DNA from: Bacteroidota bacterium
GTDB taxonomy: Bacteria; Bacteroidota; Bacteroidia; Bacteroidales; JAADGE01
Reading direction: 5' to 3'
Assembly (NCBI GenBank): GCA_024277895.1
Contig: JAJRUH010000018.1
Location: 1 to 51,341, forward strand
Length of the DNA: 51,341 bases
Positions 1 to 9,275 of this stretch are shown piece by piece. Each line of letters starts with the position of its first letter. The first letter of the stretch is position 1. The translations under genes and the position numbers were made by a program. Below the pieces are notes generated by a model. It was not told the origin of the DNA, searched no databases, and was given only the letters and a program-made list of their open reading frames with translations.

Positions 1-2
1 AA

Positions 3-485
3 ATTTTTAATGATATTGAAATGCGTGTTGCAGAACTTTTTGAAGAAAAATCCGGACATGAAGGTGTTGTTACACAAAAAGAAGTTGATGATATTATAAA
101 AATTATGGGAAAACCTGAAGATTTTGAACCCGAAGAAGACGAAAACATAAATTTCTCATTTTCAAACAAAAAGAAAAGCCGAAAACAAAAACGTTTGTAC
201 AGAGACGAAGAAAATCAAATAATTGCGGGAGTTTGCAGCGGTTTAGGAAGTTATTTCGGAATTGATCCGGTAATTATTCGTTTACTGTTTGTTGCAGCCC
301 TTGTTATCGGAGGATTCGGGACACTGCTATATATTATTTTATGGATCGCCGTACCGAAAGCTGAAACCATTTCTCAAAAATTAGAAATGAACGGTGAACC
401 CGTTACGGTTTCAAATATTGAAAAAGCAATAAGAGATGAATTTGAAACAGTGAAAAAAAAATTATTTAAAAAAAAGAAAAATTAA
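3..485 (+). CDS. PspC domain membrane protein, 5' end outside window
   Basis: The reading frame is open from the first bases of the window. The residues before the first Met (an FNDIE-like run) match the usual N-terminal half of Bacteroidota PspC proteins, in which an IEsRiAElF-type motif is followed by a conserved MGKPEDF, seen here about 30 residues further on. The gene therefore starts upstream and only its C-terminal part, about 160 residues, is visible. A PspC domain follows: a basic stretch, then YRDEENQIIAGVCSGLGSYF and a hydrophobic segment ending in LWIAVPKA. The tail is Lys-rich. Family members are envelope-stress proteins of the inner membrane. In this phylum they often lie behind a PadR-type regulator, which cannot be checked here. 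The stop lies 9 bases from the stop of the convergent YeeE gene. Confidence 0.85.
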   Translation: MFNDIEMRVAELFEEKSGHEGVVTQKEVDDIIKIMGKPEDFEPEEDENINFSFSNKKKSRKQKRLYRDEENQIIAGVCSGLGSYFGIDPVIIRLLFVAALVIGGFGTLLYIILWIAVPKAETISQKLEMNGEPVTVSNIEKAIRDEFETVKKKLFKKKKN

Positions 486-494
486 TAAGTTTTT

Positions 495-1520
495 TTATTT
501 TTTATAAAATAAATTGCCGGTAACAACCAAACCAACATACATAAACACTGCAAAAACCAAACTGCTTACAGCTAATTGCATACCTCCGGAAATAATATGT
601 CCGCTAGTGCATCCTCCGGCTGTTCTTGCACCGAAAATAAGGATAAAACCTCCGATAAAAGCCCAAATAATGCGTTTAATTTTTGAACCCCCTTTTTGTT
701 CTTCCCAATTAGAATAGATTAATCGAAATTTGAATTGCTTTTTAATTATTGAAACAATAAAAGCTGCTGCCATTGCTCCGAATAAAAAGGTTAATTCCCA
801 TTGTCCGGGAGTATGTATCTTCTCAAAATAAGAATTATTTGTTGTATTTGTCAAAAAATCAGCCAAATACGGAAATGATGTTGAGGCACCGATAGGTCGA
901 TTTGTAGTTGCAGTTAAAAATACAATTGAATTTAAAACGGCTAATAAAATACCGGAAATTATCCATTTTTTATTTTTAGATTTTTCTTTTTTATTAATAA
1001 AATAGGCTATAAATATAAAAAATAAGGAAAAGATAGCTGTAAGTATAAAATACAGTGCCGGATGATTTCCTGTTAATGAAAATAAAGATATTTTACCGAG
1101 ATTTGCACCGAATAAACTTGTAATGTAAGGTAAAACTAAAGTGTAAATAAGTCCGCCGAATAATCCGCCGATTATGCCGATTAAGGCATCCAAAGAACCT
1201 TCTCCCAGCGAAACAAAAAGAGTTCCCGGACAATAACCCAAAACTGCCATTCCCATTCCGAATAATAACCCTCCGATAATAATTCCGCCCGGAAAAAACG
1301 GTTTAACGTGAAATTGAGCAAAACCAAGTGCAATAATAATGCTCAACAATATTGATCCGAGTCCCAGTGTTAACAAAATTGTTTTTATTACAGTATGATT
1401 TTTTAATTGAGCTTCCCCGCTGATAACGTTGTATTTATTCAAATCGGCATATTGAATAATCATGCCGAATAATGCCCCAAACAATAAAATTAAAATTATG
1501 TTTTCCATATTTATTTTCAA
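495..1520 (-). CDS. YeeE/YedE family sulfur-compound transporter (two fused halves)
   Basis: 341 residues with about ten hydrophobic segments in two homologous halves. The first half carries GYCPGT (Cys97) and the second GGCTSGH (Cys304); these are the conserved cysteine motifs of the Sulf_transp (YeeE/YedE, TsuA) family, which moves thiosulfate or related sulfur compounds across the inner membrane through a Cys-lined path. The length fits a fused two-domain member. A LysR-type regulator lies 68 bases upstream on the same strand, a common pairing for sulfur genes, so local control by that regulator is plausible. No TusA/SirA-like partner is visible in the window. The family assignment is firm; the exact substrate is inferred. 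Confidence 0.85.
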   Translation of the reverse strand: MKINMENIILILLFGALFGMIIQYADLNKYNVISGEAQLKNHTVIKTILLTLGLGSILLSIIIALGFAQFHVKPFFPGGIIIGGLLFGMGMAVLGYCPGTLFVSLGEGSLDALIGIIGGLFGGLIYTLVLPYITSLFGANLGKISLFSLTGNHPALYFILTAIFSLFFIFIAYFINKKEKSKNKKWIISGILLAVLNSIVFLTATTNRPIGASTSFPYLADFLTNTTNNSYFEKIHTPGQWELTFLFGAMAAAFIVSIIKKQFKFRLIYSNWEEQKGGSKIKRIIWAFIGGFILIFGARTAGGCTSGHIISGGMQLAVSSLVFAVFMYVGLVVTGNLFYKK

Positions 1521-1588
1521 TTAATATTTATCGCAAAAAAACATAATAAAATCAGGCAAGTCAAATGATAAAAAATAATCTGTTATAA

Positions 1589-2476
1589 CTAAAAGTTATA
1601 ATGTGCGGCAAAACGAATAAATAAATCAACAATTTCATTTTGTTGACCTTCAGTTACGATAAAATTAAAATTACGTTTAATTTCTAAATTTTTGACATCT
1701 ATTATTGCCAATTCATTACGTTTTAGTTCTTTAAGAATACTTCTGACGGATAAGAACGCAAGTGATTCGGAATGGAGGATATAATTTTTAATTCCCTCGG
1801 TACTGCCGTATTGTAATTCAATATGAAAATCTTTAAAAGAGCTGTTTTGTTTTTTTAATTCATGAGCAATAACTTCCGATGTTCCGGAACCGTCTTCTCT
1901 CTGTATTACAGGATATTTCAATAATTCTTTTAATGTTATTTCATCTTTTTTGGTTAGCGAATGAGTTCTTTTTGCAGTTAAAACAATTTCATCTTTCAGA
2001 AATTCCGTATAATGAAATTCTCTGCGTTTTGAATATCCTTCAATAATTCCTATATCAATTTTATTGTTTTGTAATGCTGATTCTATTTGTTCGGTATTCC
2101 CGATTATTACACTAACAGCCAAATCTTTAAACCGAGACTTAAATTCTGCCGAAATTTGCGGTAAAACATAATTTGCAATAGTTGTACTGGCACCTATACG
2201 AATTTTTCCGATTTGCATTTTATTTAAAGCACTGAGTTCAAAATCCATGCGACTATATAATTTCTGAATCTCTTGTGCATATTTAAAGAGTATAATTCCG
2301 GCTTCAGTTAAATCAATCCTATTTCCTTTTCGGTTAAAAAGTTTAACATTAAATTGTTGCTCAATCGCCTTAATATGCTTTGTAACAGCCGGTTGAGTTA
2401 TGTAAAGTTCTTCAGCTGTTTTTGTAAAACTTAATTTTTCGGCAGCTTTTTTAAAAACCATTAATCTGAAATCCAT
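1589..2476 (-). CDS. LysR family transcriptional regulator
   Basis: 295 residues, the normal length for the family. Residues 1-60 form the winged HTH, with the typical LysR run TAEELYITQPAVTKHIKAIE. The remainder is a periplasmic-binding-protein-like effector domain (about residues 88-290) with the usual GxiriGaStT start. The domain resembles the CysL/CbbR branch, which often senses small anions or metabolic intermediates, but the effector cannot be read from sequence. It lies just upstream of, and on the same strand as, the YeeE/YedE transporter, so it may be co-transcribed with it and control it. The ATG is followed by MDFRLMVFKKAAE, a standard LysR N-terminus, which supports the start. Confidence 0.9.
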   Translation of the reverse strand: MDFRLMVFKKAAEKLSFTKTAEELYITQPAVTKHIKAIEQQFNVKLFNRKGNRIDLTEAGIILFKYAQEIQKLYSRMDFELSALNKMQIGKIRIGASTTIANYVLPQISAEFKSRFKDLAVSVIIGNTEQIESALQNNKIDIGIIEGYSKRREFHYTEFLKDEIVLTAKRTHSLTKKDEITLKELLKYPVIQREDGSGTSEVIAHELKKQNSSFKDFHIELQYGSTEGIKNYILHSESLAFLSVRSILKELKRNELAIIDVKNLEIKRNFNFIVTEGQQNEIVDLFIRFAAHYNF

Positions 2477-2558
2477 TTTATTAAAGAAAGTTTAAAAGTG
2501 AAAAAACCAAATTAATAATAATTTCAAGCCTTTAGAATTATATTGACAATAAATTCAG

Positions 2559-2630
2559 TACCCCCGACAGGAATCGAACCTGTATTTACAGTTTAGGAAA
2601 CTATTGTTCTATCCGTTGAACTACGAGGGC
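2559..2630 (-). tRNA. tRNA-Arg (anticodon CCU)
   Basis: Read on the minus strand this 72-nt stretch folds into a complete cloverleaf. The 7-bp acceptor stem (GCCCUCG with CGGGGGU) ends in a G-U pair and is followed by discriminator A. The D stem is GUUC/GAAC, the anticodon stem AUAGU/ACUGU with loop UUCCUAA, the variable loop has 4 nt, and the T stem is ACAGG/CCUGU with loop UUCGAUU. The anticodon CCU reads the Arg codon AGG. The CCA end is not encoded. It stands alone between the LysR and ferredoxin genes. Confidence 0.95.
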
Positions 2631-2678
2631 AGAATATTTTACAAAAGTATAAAAAAGCTTGCGGCAATCAAACTAGTT

Positions 2679-2906
2679 TTACATTTTCTTAACTTTAATA
2701 ATATTTACCGGACAAAGTTCTGCCGCTTCAACATTTGCCTCATATTCATCATCGGATGTAATTGTATTAAAAATTCCCTTTTTTTGTTTTGCATCAATTA
2801 AATTGCACTTTCCGTCTGTTTCATCCATTTCCCACCGATAAGGAGCAACTTCGACACAATAATTGCATCCGATACATTTTGCTCTGAAATGTGTAATTCT
2901 TATCAT
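2679..2906 (-). CDS. Small ferredoxin, single [4Fe-4S] cluster
   Basis: 75 residues. Cys11, Cys14 and Cys17 (CIGCNYC) together with Cys65 in a CPVNII motif give the ligand set of a one-cluster [4Fe-4S] ferredoxin. Cys34 lies in the loop and is not part of the standard set. The middle is acidic (SDDEYEANVEAAE), as expected for a soluble electron carrier. No redox enzyme is adjacent, so its partner is unknown. The ATG at 2906 has no in-frame competitor nearby. It is transcribed away from the Ig-like lipoprotein gene, leaving an 86-base divergent spacer that holds a TAATTTTG (2934-2941), a plausible -7 box for the plus-strand gene. Confidence 0.88.
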   Translation of the reverse strand: MIRITHFRAKCIGCNYCVEVAPYRWEMDETDGKCNLIDAKQKKGIFNTITSDDEYEANVEAAELCPVNIIKVKKM

Positions 2907-2992
2907 AATTTCTTTTCAGCACGCAAATTTTGTTAATTTTGGTCAATATTTCAAAATAAAATTACATTCTGCAAGTTTATGTAGATTAGGTT

Positions 2993-5809
2993 ATGAAAAA
3001 ATTTGCTTCTTACGGTATATTAATTTTAATAATTTTTATTTCTGCCTGTGCACAAATAGGGACATTAACCGGCGGTGAAAAAGATACAATTCCGCCGAAA
3101 TTTGTTAAAAGTATCCCTCCGGAACAAGGCAAAAATTTTAAAGGCGATAAAATCAGCATTATGTTTGATGAATTTTTTGTTTTAGACAATCTCAACGCTG
3201 TTTTTTTATCGTCCCCGCCCCTTCTGAAGAAACCGGATTTCAAAATTAAAAGAAAAACATTACTGATAAAACTACATGAAGCCTTAAAAGACACAACAAC
3301 ATATACTTTTCTGTTCGGAAATGCCATTAAAGATTATCACGAAGGAAATAAAATACATGATTTTCGATTTGTGTTTTCTACAGGAAATACAATTGATACA
3401 ATGGAGGTTTCAGGTGTTGTAATTGATGCAAAAACACATAAAAAGCAAGCAGATTTACTCGTTATGTTGTATTATAACCATACGGATTCTGTCCCCATTA
3501 AAGAAAAACCTTATTATATTGCAAAAACCGATACTTCCGGTAAGTTTAATATAAATTTTATTAAGCCGGGAAAATATAAAATCTTCGCCTTAAAAGATAA
3601 TGATGCGAACCTGAATTTTAATCTGCCGCAAGAAAAAATTGCATTCATCGATTCTTTTATTATTCCGAAAATTAAAACAGAAACAAAAATTGATTCTTTC
3701 AAAGCCGGTTCCGTACTGCATTTCGGTGATGACGATGCAAAAGGTGATACTCTGAAAAAAGACACGGTAATTATTACAAAGAAATACATTTATACGCCCG
3801 ATAATATTATTTTATTTGCTTTCACGGAAGACAATCTGTCGCAGTATCTTATTAATTCAGAAAGACCTGTAAAAGAAAAGTGCGTTTTTCTGTTTAATAA
3901 AACAACTGAAAATGTGAAAATCAGCGGGTTGAATTTCACATTAAATCCCAAAAACTCTTTTGTTGAAAAACAAGATTCCGGAAAAAGCATCATTGTTTGG
4001 CTTAATGATAAAAATCTTTTCGGAAAAGATACAGTACGGTTTACCTTTTCCTATTTTAATAAAGATTCTGTCGGAAATTTATTTTCTCAAACAGATACAA
4101 CTGCCCTTATTTTTAATAATAATGCAGATACAATAATTCATCGTATCTCTGTCAGTGACAGTGAATCTGATGTTGATTTTTTTAAAGACTTTACTATAGA
4201 AACAGAAACACCGATATTAAAAGCAGATACTTCAAAAATAAAACTTTTTATGCTTTTTGATACTTTGGTAAGCGATACTAAAAAACAAGAATTGCTGAAA
4301 TCATATCGTCCGACCCCGGACACACTGATTTTTTCTTTAAAGCGTCCGTTTGTTAACCGTTTTTATATTGAAGCCTTAAATTTTGATACTGTTCCTCAGT
4401 GGTCTGTAAAAAATTATTCCGATAAACGCAAAAAATTAATTTGTAAAATTAAAAATAAAACGATTTCTCAAAAAGACACCTTAAAAATTATTCTTCATTA
4501 TGACAATGCTTTCTTCAGAGGACAAATACAAAAATTCTCCGATACATTGAACCTTCCTTTGTATAAGCAAAATTTAATTTCTGCATTACGAACAACCGCC
4601 GATACCTTAACTTTTAATTTTAAAAAGAAAATATCTGCAAACACAACCGTTGAATTAACAGAGAACAATCCCGAAAACTGGTATCGCCGCATTAAATCTT
4701 CCGATAATAAAAAACTGGTATTAAAAATAATTAATAAAAATTTGATTGAAGAAGATACTCTAATGTTGAAAATAAGAACATTAGACTATGACAATACTGC
4801 CGGAGATAAAATATATTTCGAATATCTGAAAAATGTTATTTTTAAACATAAACGACAAAAACTTAATAAAATACACAGATTACAAAAAAACAAATTTTAT
4901 CTGATATTTAATAAACCGCTTGTTTCGGATGTCAAAATTAAAACCCTTGACAGTGTTAAAGATATACATCCGTTTATAATTAATTATAATACAAAAAAAG
5001 ATACCCTTAATTGTGAAATTACAGATAAAAACTTCATTAATAACGATACGTTAAATGTTATTATTCTTTACAAAGAAAAATATAAACGCGGTATCATTAA
5101 CCATGCAGATACATTAAATCTGATTTATAAAAAACCCCGAAGAAAACACAGAAGACATTTTACCGAAAATCAAACAAAAAAGGGAACAGAGACACAAGAT
5201 AAAACAACCACAGAAAACACAAAATCCGTCAGTTTAAAACTTCCGGTAAAATACACACTGATTAAAGATTCTGTTTCTGAACGAAAATACCATATTAAAT
5301 ATAACCGGAAAGAGGGGAGTTCTTACATTTTAAAACTTGATACTTTTGCTTTTGAAAATTATCAAAATGAATTTTCCGAATTTAAAGAATTCAAATTTAA
5401 GGTCAGAACAAAAGATGATTACGGAAATATTATTTTAAACATTTCACAGATTAAAGCTTTCGGAGATAAAAACTTTTATACTAAATCAGATACAACATCT
5501 GTCGATTCTGCTGCTTATTCCGTATTGCCGGAAGGGCAAGTTATTCTTAACCTTTATGATAAAGATAACAATTTGTTAAAAACAGAATATTTGACCCAAG
5601 ATACAATTATAACTTATAATAACATCGTAGCCGGAAATTATCATTTAGAAATGATTTGGGATAAAAATAACAATAAAAAATACGATACCGGAAATTATTT
5701 AAAACACAAACAACCCGAACGTATCATCTACTATCCGAATGACATTATTATTAAACCGAAATGGGATAACAGTGTTGATATTAAATTTACGGAATTAAAC
5801 AAATTATAA
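2993..5809 (+). CDS. Ig-like (Big_5) domain lipoprotein, 938 aa
   Basis: The N-terminus is a lipoprotein signal: a hydrophobic run and lipobox ISAC with Cys19. Next comes a Bacterial Ig-like domain of the Big_5 type (about residues 35-130): TIPPKFVKSIPPEQG, then ISIMFDEFFVLDN. The long remainder is beta-rich, with many repeats of the form DTL.. and a Lys/Thr-rich low-complexity stretch near residue 725-745 (EsqTKKGTETQDKTTTENT-like). The C-terminal 100 residues look like a further Ig/transthyretin-like fold (AGNYHLEMIWDKNNNKKYDTG). Such proteins are found in Bacteroidota and are thought to be outer-membrane lipoproteins; function is unknown. The stop codon shares its last A with the ATG of ribonuclease R, so the two genes are almost certainly co-translated. 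Confidence 0.8.
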   Translation: MKKFASYGILILIIFISACAQIGTLTGGEKDTIPPKFVKSIPPEQGKNFKGDKISIMFDEFFVLDNLNAVFLSSPPLLKKPDFKIKRKTLLIKLHEALKDTTTYTFLFGNAIKDYHEGNKIHDFRFVFSTGNTIDTMEVSGVVIDAKTHKKQADLLVMLYYNHTDSVPIKEKPYYIAKTDTSGKFNINFIKPGKYKIFALKDNDANLNFNLPQEKIAFIDSFIIPKIKTETKIDSFKAGSVLHFGDDDAKGDTLKKDTVIITKKYIYTPDNIILFAFTEDNLSQYLINSERPVKEKCVFLFNKTTENVKISGLNFTLNPKNSFVEKQDSGKSIIVWLNDKNLFGKDTVRFTFSYFNKDSVGNLFSQTDTTALIFNNNADTIIHRISVSDSESDVDFFKDFTIETETPILKADTSKIKLFMLFDTLVSDTKKQELLKSYRPTPDTLIFSLKRPFVNRFYIEALNFDTVPQWSVKNYSDKRKKLICKIKNKTISQKDTLKIILHYDNAFFRGQIQKFSDTLNLPLYKQNLISALRTTADTLTFNFKKKISANTTVELTENNPENWYRRIKSSDNKKLVLKIINKNLIEEDTLMLKIRTLDYDNTAGDKIYFEYLKNVIFKHKRQKLNKIHRLQKNKFYLIFNKPLVSDVKIKTLDSVKDIHPFIINYNTKKDTLNCEITDKNFINNDTLNVIILYKEKYKRGIINHADTLNLIYKKPRRKHRRHFTENQTKKGTETQDKTTTENTKSVSLKLPVKYTLIKDSVSERKYHIKYNRKEGSSYILKLDTFAFENYQNEFSEFKEFKFKVRTKDDYGNIILNISQIKAFGDKNFYTKSDTTSVDSAAYSVLPEGQVILNLYDKDNNLLKTEYLTQDTIITYNNIVAGNYHLEMIWDKNNNKKYDTGNYLKHKQPERIIYYPNDIIIKPKWDNSVDIKFTELNKL

Positions 5810-7950
5810 TGGCACATAAAAAAAAGAACAAACAAAAATTACCGACGTTTAATCGAAAAACTTTACACAAATTCGTTTTAGATATCTTTCGAAAACACCC
5901 CACACAATATTTTAATTATAAGCAAGTTGCAAAAAAACTCGGCATAGGTGATTTGCGAACAAAACAACTTTTAAGTGAAATTCTGAATAACCTTTGTAAC
6001 GAAGGAAAATTAGAAGAAGAACAAAGAGGTCGATACAAATTCGTTCCTACAAAATCGGTTGTAACCGGAAAAGTTGTTCTTATCGCTTCGGGCTCGGCAT
6101 TTGTTATTTCCGACGATACCGAAGAAGATATTTACATTCCGCGAAAATATATGAATCGTGCACTAAACGGTGATACCGTAGAAGTACAAATTTGGGCAAG
6201 ACGCAAAAAACGAAATCCCGAAGGCGAAATAACAAAAATCGTTAAACGTAACAAGTCAAAATTTGTCGGAATTGTAAACATCACAAATGACAATATTGCA
6301 TTTTTAATAGTAACGGAAAGAAATATGCCTTACGATATTTTTATTCCGTCAAAAAATTTAAACGGTGCCGAACACGGGAAAAAAGCCGTTGCCGAAATTA
6401 CGCATTGGGACGAACACCAAAAAAATCCGACCGGAAAAATTGTTGATGTTCTCGGAAACGAAGGCGAAAACGACACCGAAATGAACGCCATTCTTACAGA
6501 ATTTAATTTACCGTATAAATACCCTGAAAATTTAACGCATTTAGCTGAAAAAATTCCGACCGAAATTTCTTCCGAAGAAATAAAAAACAGAAAAGATTTC
6601 AGAAATACGCCGACTTTTACGATAGACCCCGAAGATGCCAAAGATTTTGACGATGCTCTTTCATACAAAGAGCTTCCCGGCGGAAATATTGAAGTCGGAA
6701 TTCACATTGCCGATGTTACACATTATGTAAAAGAGGGCGACCTCATCGACAAAGAAGGTTATGAACGAGCAACTTCCGTTTATCTTGTTGACAGAACAAT
6801 TCCGATGTTGCCGGAAAAATTATCGAATAATGTTTGCTCTCTTCGCCCTAATGAAGACAAACTTACATACTCCGCTGTTTTTGAGTTAGATAAAGATGCA
6901 AATATTCATAAACAATGGTTCGGACGAACGATAATTAATTCCGACCGCAGATTTAATTATGCCGAAGCACAAGAAATTATTGAAACCGGCAAAGGCGATA
7001 TGTCCAAAGAAATTACCGAACTCAACAAACTTGCAAAAAAACTTCGCGACAAACGCTTTCAAAACGGTTCAATTTCTTTTGAACGTATTGAAGTTAAATT
7101 CAAATTAGACGATAACGGAAAACCTCTCGGCGTTTATTTTAAAGAAGCCAAAGATTCCAATCATTTAATTGAAGAATTTATGCTTCTGGCAAATAAAAAA
7201 GTTGCCGAATTTGTAGGACAAAAACTTCATAAACCATTTGTTTATCGTATTCACGACGAACCGGATATAGAAAAGCTACACTCTTTTTCAAATTTTATAA
7301 AACAATTCGGGTATGAATTCAAATTTAAAGACGAAACAGAAATTTCAAGTTCATTAAATAAACTTCTTGAAGACGTAAAAGGAAAAACAGAACAAAATAT
7401 GATTGAACAACTTGCCGTGAAATCTATGGCAAAAGCCGAATATTCGGCAGACAATGTAGGACATTACGGTTTAGCTTTCAATTTTTATACTCATTTTACT
7501 TCGCCGATTCGTCGTTATCCCGATATGATGGTGCATCGCCTTTTAACTCGTTATCTGAAAAACGGAAAACCGGCAATGACTAACGAGCTTAACGAAAAAT
7601 GTAAACACGCTTCCGATATGGAACGCCTTGCCGTTATGGCGGAACGTGCTTCAATAAAATACAAACAAGCCGAATTTATGCAGGATAAACTTGGCTCAAT
7701 TCACGATGCCGTTATTACCGGAGTTACCGAGCGGGGTTTATATGTTGAAATTAAAGAAACAAAAATTGAAGGTATGATTGCTATGCGCGATTTAGATGAT
7801 GATTTTTATGTTTTTGACGAAAAAAACTATTGCATTACGGGAGAACGCAGAAAAAAGAAATTTCAACTCGGAAACGATATAAAAGTCCAATTAGTAAAAG
7901 TAAATATGCAAAGCAGAACTATAGATTTCATTCCGGCAGAAAATTTTTAA
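5809..7950 (+). CDS. rnr: Ribonuclease R
   Basis: 713 residues, a normal length for RNase R, a processive 3'-5' exoribonuclease that degrades structured RNA. Order: a basic N-terminal winged-helix region (about 10-80), cold-shock-type OB folds (about 85-215), the RNB catalytic domain (about 260-590) and a C-terminal S1 domain (about 630-710). The catalytic metal ligands are visible in DPEDAKDFDDA (Asp273, Asp279, Asp281, Asp282), and the RNB signature HFTSPIRRYPDMMVHR is intact. The start ATG overlaps the TAA of the upstream lipoprotein by one base, indicating translational coupling. Confidence 0.95.
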   Translation: MAHKKKNKQKLPTFNRKTLHKFVLDIFRKHPTQYFNYKQVAKKLGIGDLRTKQLLSEILNNLCNEGKLEEEQRGRYKFVPTKSVVTGKVVLIASGSAFVISDDTEEDIYIPRKYMNRALNGDTVEVQIWARRKKRNPEGEITKIVKRNKSKFVGIVNITNDNIAFLIVTERNMPYDIFIPSKNLNGAEHGKKAVAEITHWDEHQKNPTGKIVDVLGNEGENDTEMNAILTEFNLPYKYPENLTHLAEKIPTEISSEEIKNRKDFRNTPTFTIDPEDAKDFDDALSYKELPGGNIEVGIHIADVTHYVKEGDLIDKEGYERATSVYLVDRTIPMLPEKLSNNVCSLRPNEDKLTYSAVFELDKDANIHKQWFGRTIINSDRRFNYAEAQEIIETGKGDMSKEITELNKLAKKLRDKRFQNGSISFERIEVKFKLDDNGKPLGVYFKEAKDSNHLIEEFMLLANKKVAEFVGQKLHKPFVYRIHDEPDIEKLHSFSNFIKQFGYEFKFKDETEISSSLNKLLEDVKGKTEQNMIEQLAVKSMAKAEYSADNVGHYGLAFNFYTHFTSPIRRYPDMMVHRLLTRYLKNGKPAMTNELNEKCKHASDMERLAVMAERASIKYKQAEFMQDKLGSIHDAVITGVTERGLYVEIKETKIEGMIAMRDLDDDFYVFDEKNYCITGERRKKKFQLGNDIKVQLVKVNMQSRTIDFIPAENF

Positions 7951-8023
7951 TAAAATACGTTGTAAATATCCGTATATACTCTGATTTTTCGATAATATTA
8001 TTAACTTTGAAAAAAGTAGATTT

Positions 8024-9244
8024 ATGTCTGTCCTGTATTTCGGTATTATTTTATTATTAGGATATATATTATCCGTATTTGTTGAAAAACTCGGTTTCCC
8101 GAAAATTGTCGGCTACTTAACAGCAGGCTTATTACTTAACCCTGAGGTCGTTAACTTTATTCCTTCAGAATTTATTTCTCTTACAAAGCCGGTAACGAGT
8201 TTTTGTTTGGCATTTATTACATTTGAAATCGGCAGCAGTTTTTCATTAAAAGACTTAAGAGCTACCGGAAAAAAATATTTTAATTTAGCATTTTTCGAAT
8301 CTTTCAGTGCATTTGTTTTTTTATTCATAATTTTCTTTATTATCAGCACTTATTTTTTGCCGTTTACGGTAGGAGGTGTCAGTGTTTCTGTTGCATTCAG
8401 TCTGTTGTTGGCATCTCTCGGTGCCCCTACGGATCCTTCGGCAACATTAGCCGTTATACATGAATATAAGGCAAAAGGTCCGGTAACAAGAGCCGTACTC
8501 GGAGCTGCTGCATTTGATGATATTATTACTTTAATCTTATTCAGTTTCAGCATGTCCGTTTCTCATGCTCTTTTAGGAGATCACGAAACATCATTCCTTC
8601 ATGTCAGTTATATTATTCTTTACAAAATACTCGGAGCTGTTATTACCGGAATTGTTTTCGGTTTTATTTTTAATAAATTAACATATCTGTTTAAAGTAAA
8701 TGAAAAACGCTCTTTAATGATTCTCTTTTTCGGATTTTTATCTGTTACTTTCGGACTTGCAATATGGTTAAAATTTGATGAACTTTTTTCGACTCTTACA
8801 TTAGGATTTGTTATTCGGAATTTTAACAGATCCGAAAAAAAAATACTCAGTATTACGGAACATGCTCTTGAAGACTTGTTTTTTCTTATTTTCTTTGTTT
8901 TCAGTGCATTACATTTCAGCTTCAAGTCTGTCAGTTTTCAATTATTTATTTTAATATCAATATTTATTCTTGTGAGAATGATCGGAAAATACCTCGGGAT
9001 GCGCTCCGGCTCACATATTTTAAAAATGTCTGATAACGTTAAAAAATACGCTTTCGGCGGGCTTATACCTCAAGGCGGAATCGTTTTGGGTTTATCGTTA
9101 ATGATTGTTAACGAACCGGAATTTAAAGATTTTTCAAATCTGCTTGCAGGAATAATTATGGGAGCGACTATTATTCACGAATTTGTCGGTCCGTTTATTT
9201 CAAAATCAATTTTAAAAAAAGTAAACGAGCTTAATAAAAAATAA
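8024..9244 (+). CDS. Monovalent cation/proton antiporter (CPA family)
   Basis: 406 residues, almost entirely hydrophobic, with about twelve membrane segments and no cytoplasmic regulatory domain. Family marks: an N-terminal helix pair (GYILSVFVEKLGFPKIVGYLTAGL), then GAPTDPSATLAV in a position equivalent to the ion-binding unwound helix, and FDDII with paired Asp residues. This fits the Na_H_Exchanger fold (CPA1/CPA2), exchanging Na+ or K+ for H+ at the inner membrane. Ion preference cannot be read. A 73-base gap separates it from rnr. It converges with adenosine deaminase; the two stops are 31 bases apart and no strong terminator is seen between them. Confidence 0.85.
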   Translation: MSVLYFGIILLLGYILSVFVEKLGFPKIVGYLTAGLLLNPEVVNFIPSEFISLTKPVTSFCLAFITFEIGSSFSLKDLRATGKKYFNLAFFESFSAFVFLFIIFFIISTYFLPFTVGGVSVSVAFSLLLASLGAPTDPSATLAVIHEYKAKGPVTRAVLGAAAFDDIITLILFSFSMSVSHALLGDHETSFLHVSYIILYKILGAVITGIVFGFIFNKLTYLFKVNEKRSLMILFFGFLSVTFGLAIWLKFDELFSTLTLGFVIRNFNRSEKKILSITEHALEDLFFLIFFVFSALHFSFKSVSFQLFILISIFILVRMIGKYLGMRSGSHILKMSDNVKKYAFGGLIPQGGIVLGLSLMIVNEPEFKDFSNLLAGIIMGATIIHEFVGPFISKSILKKVNELNKK

Positions 9245-9275
9245 TAATGCCGGTTTCAAAATAAAAAAATAGGAT

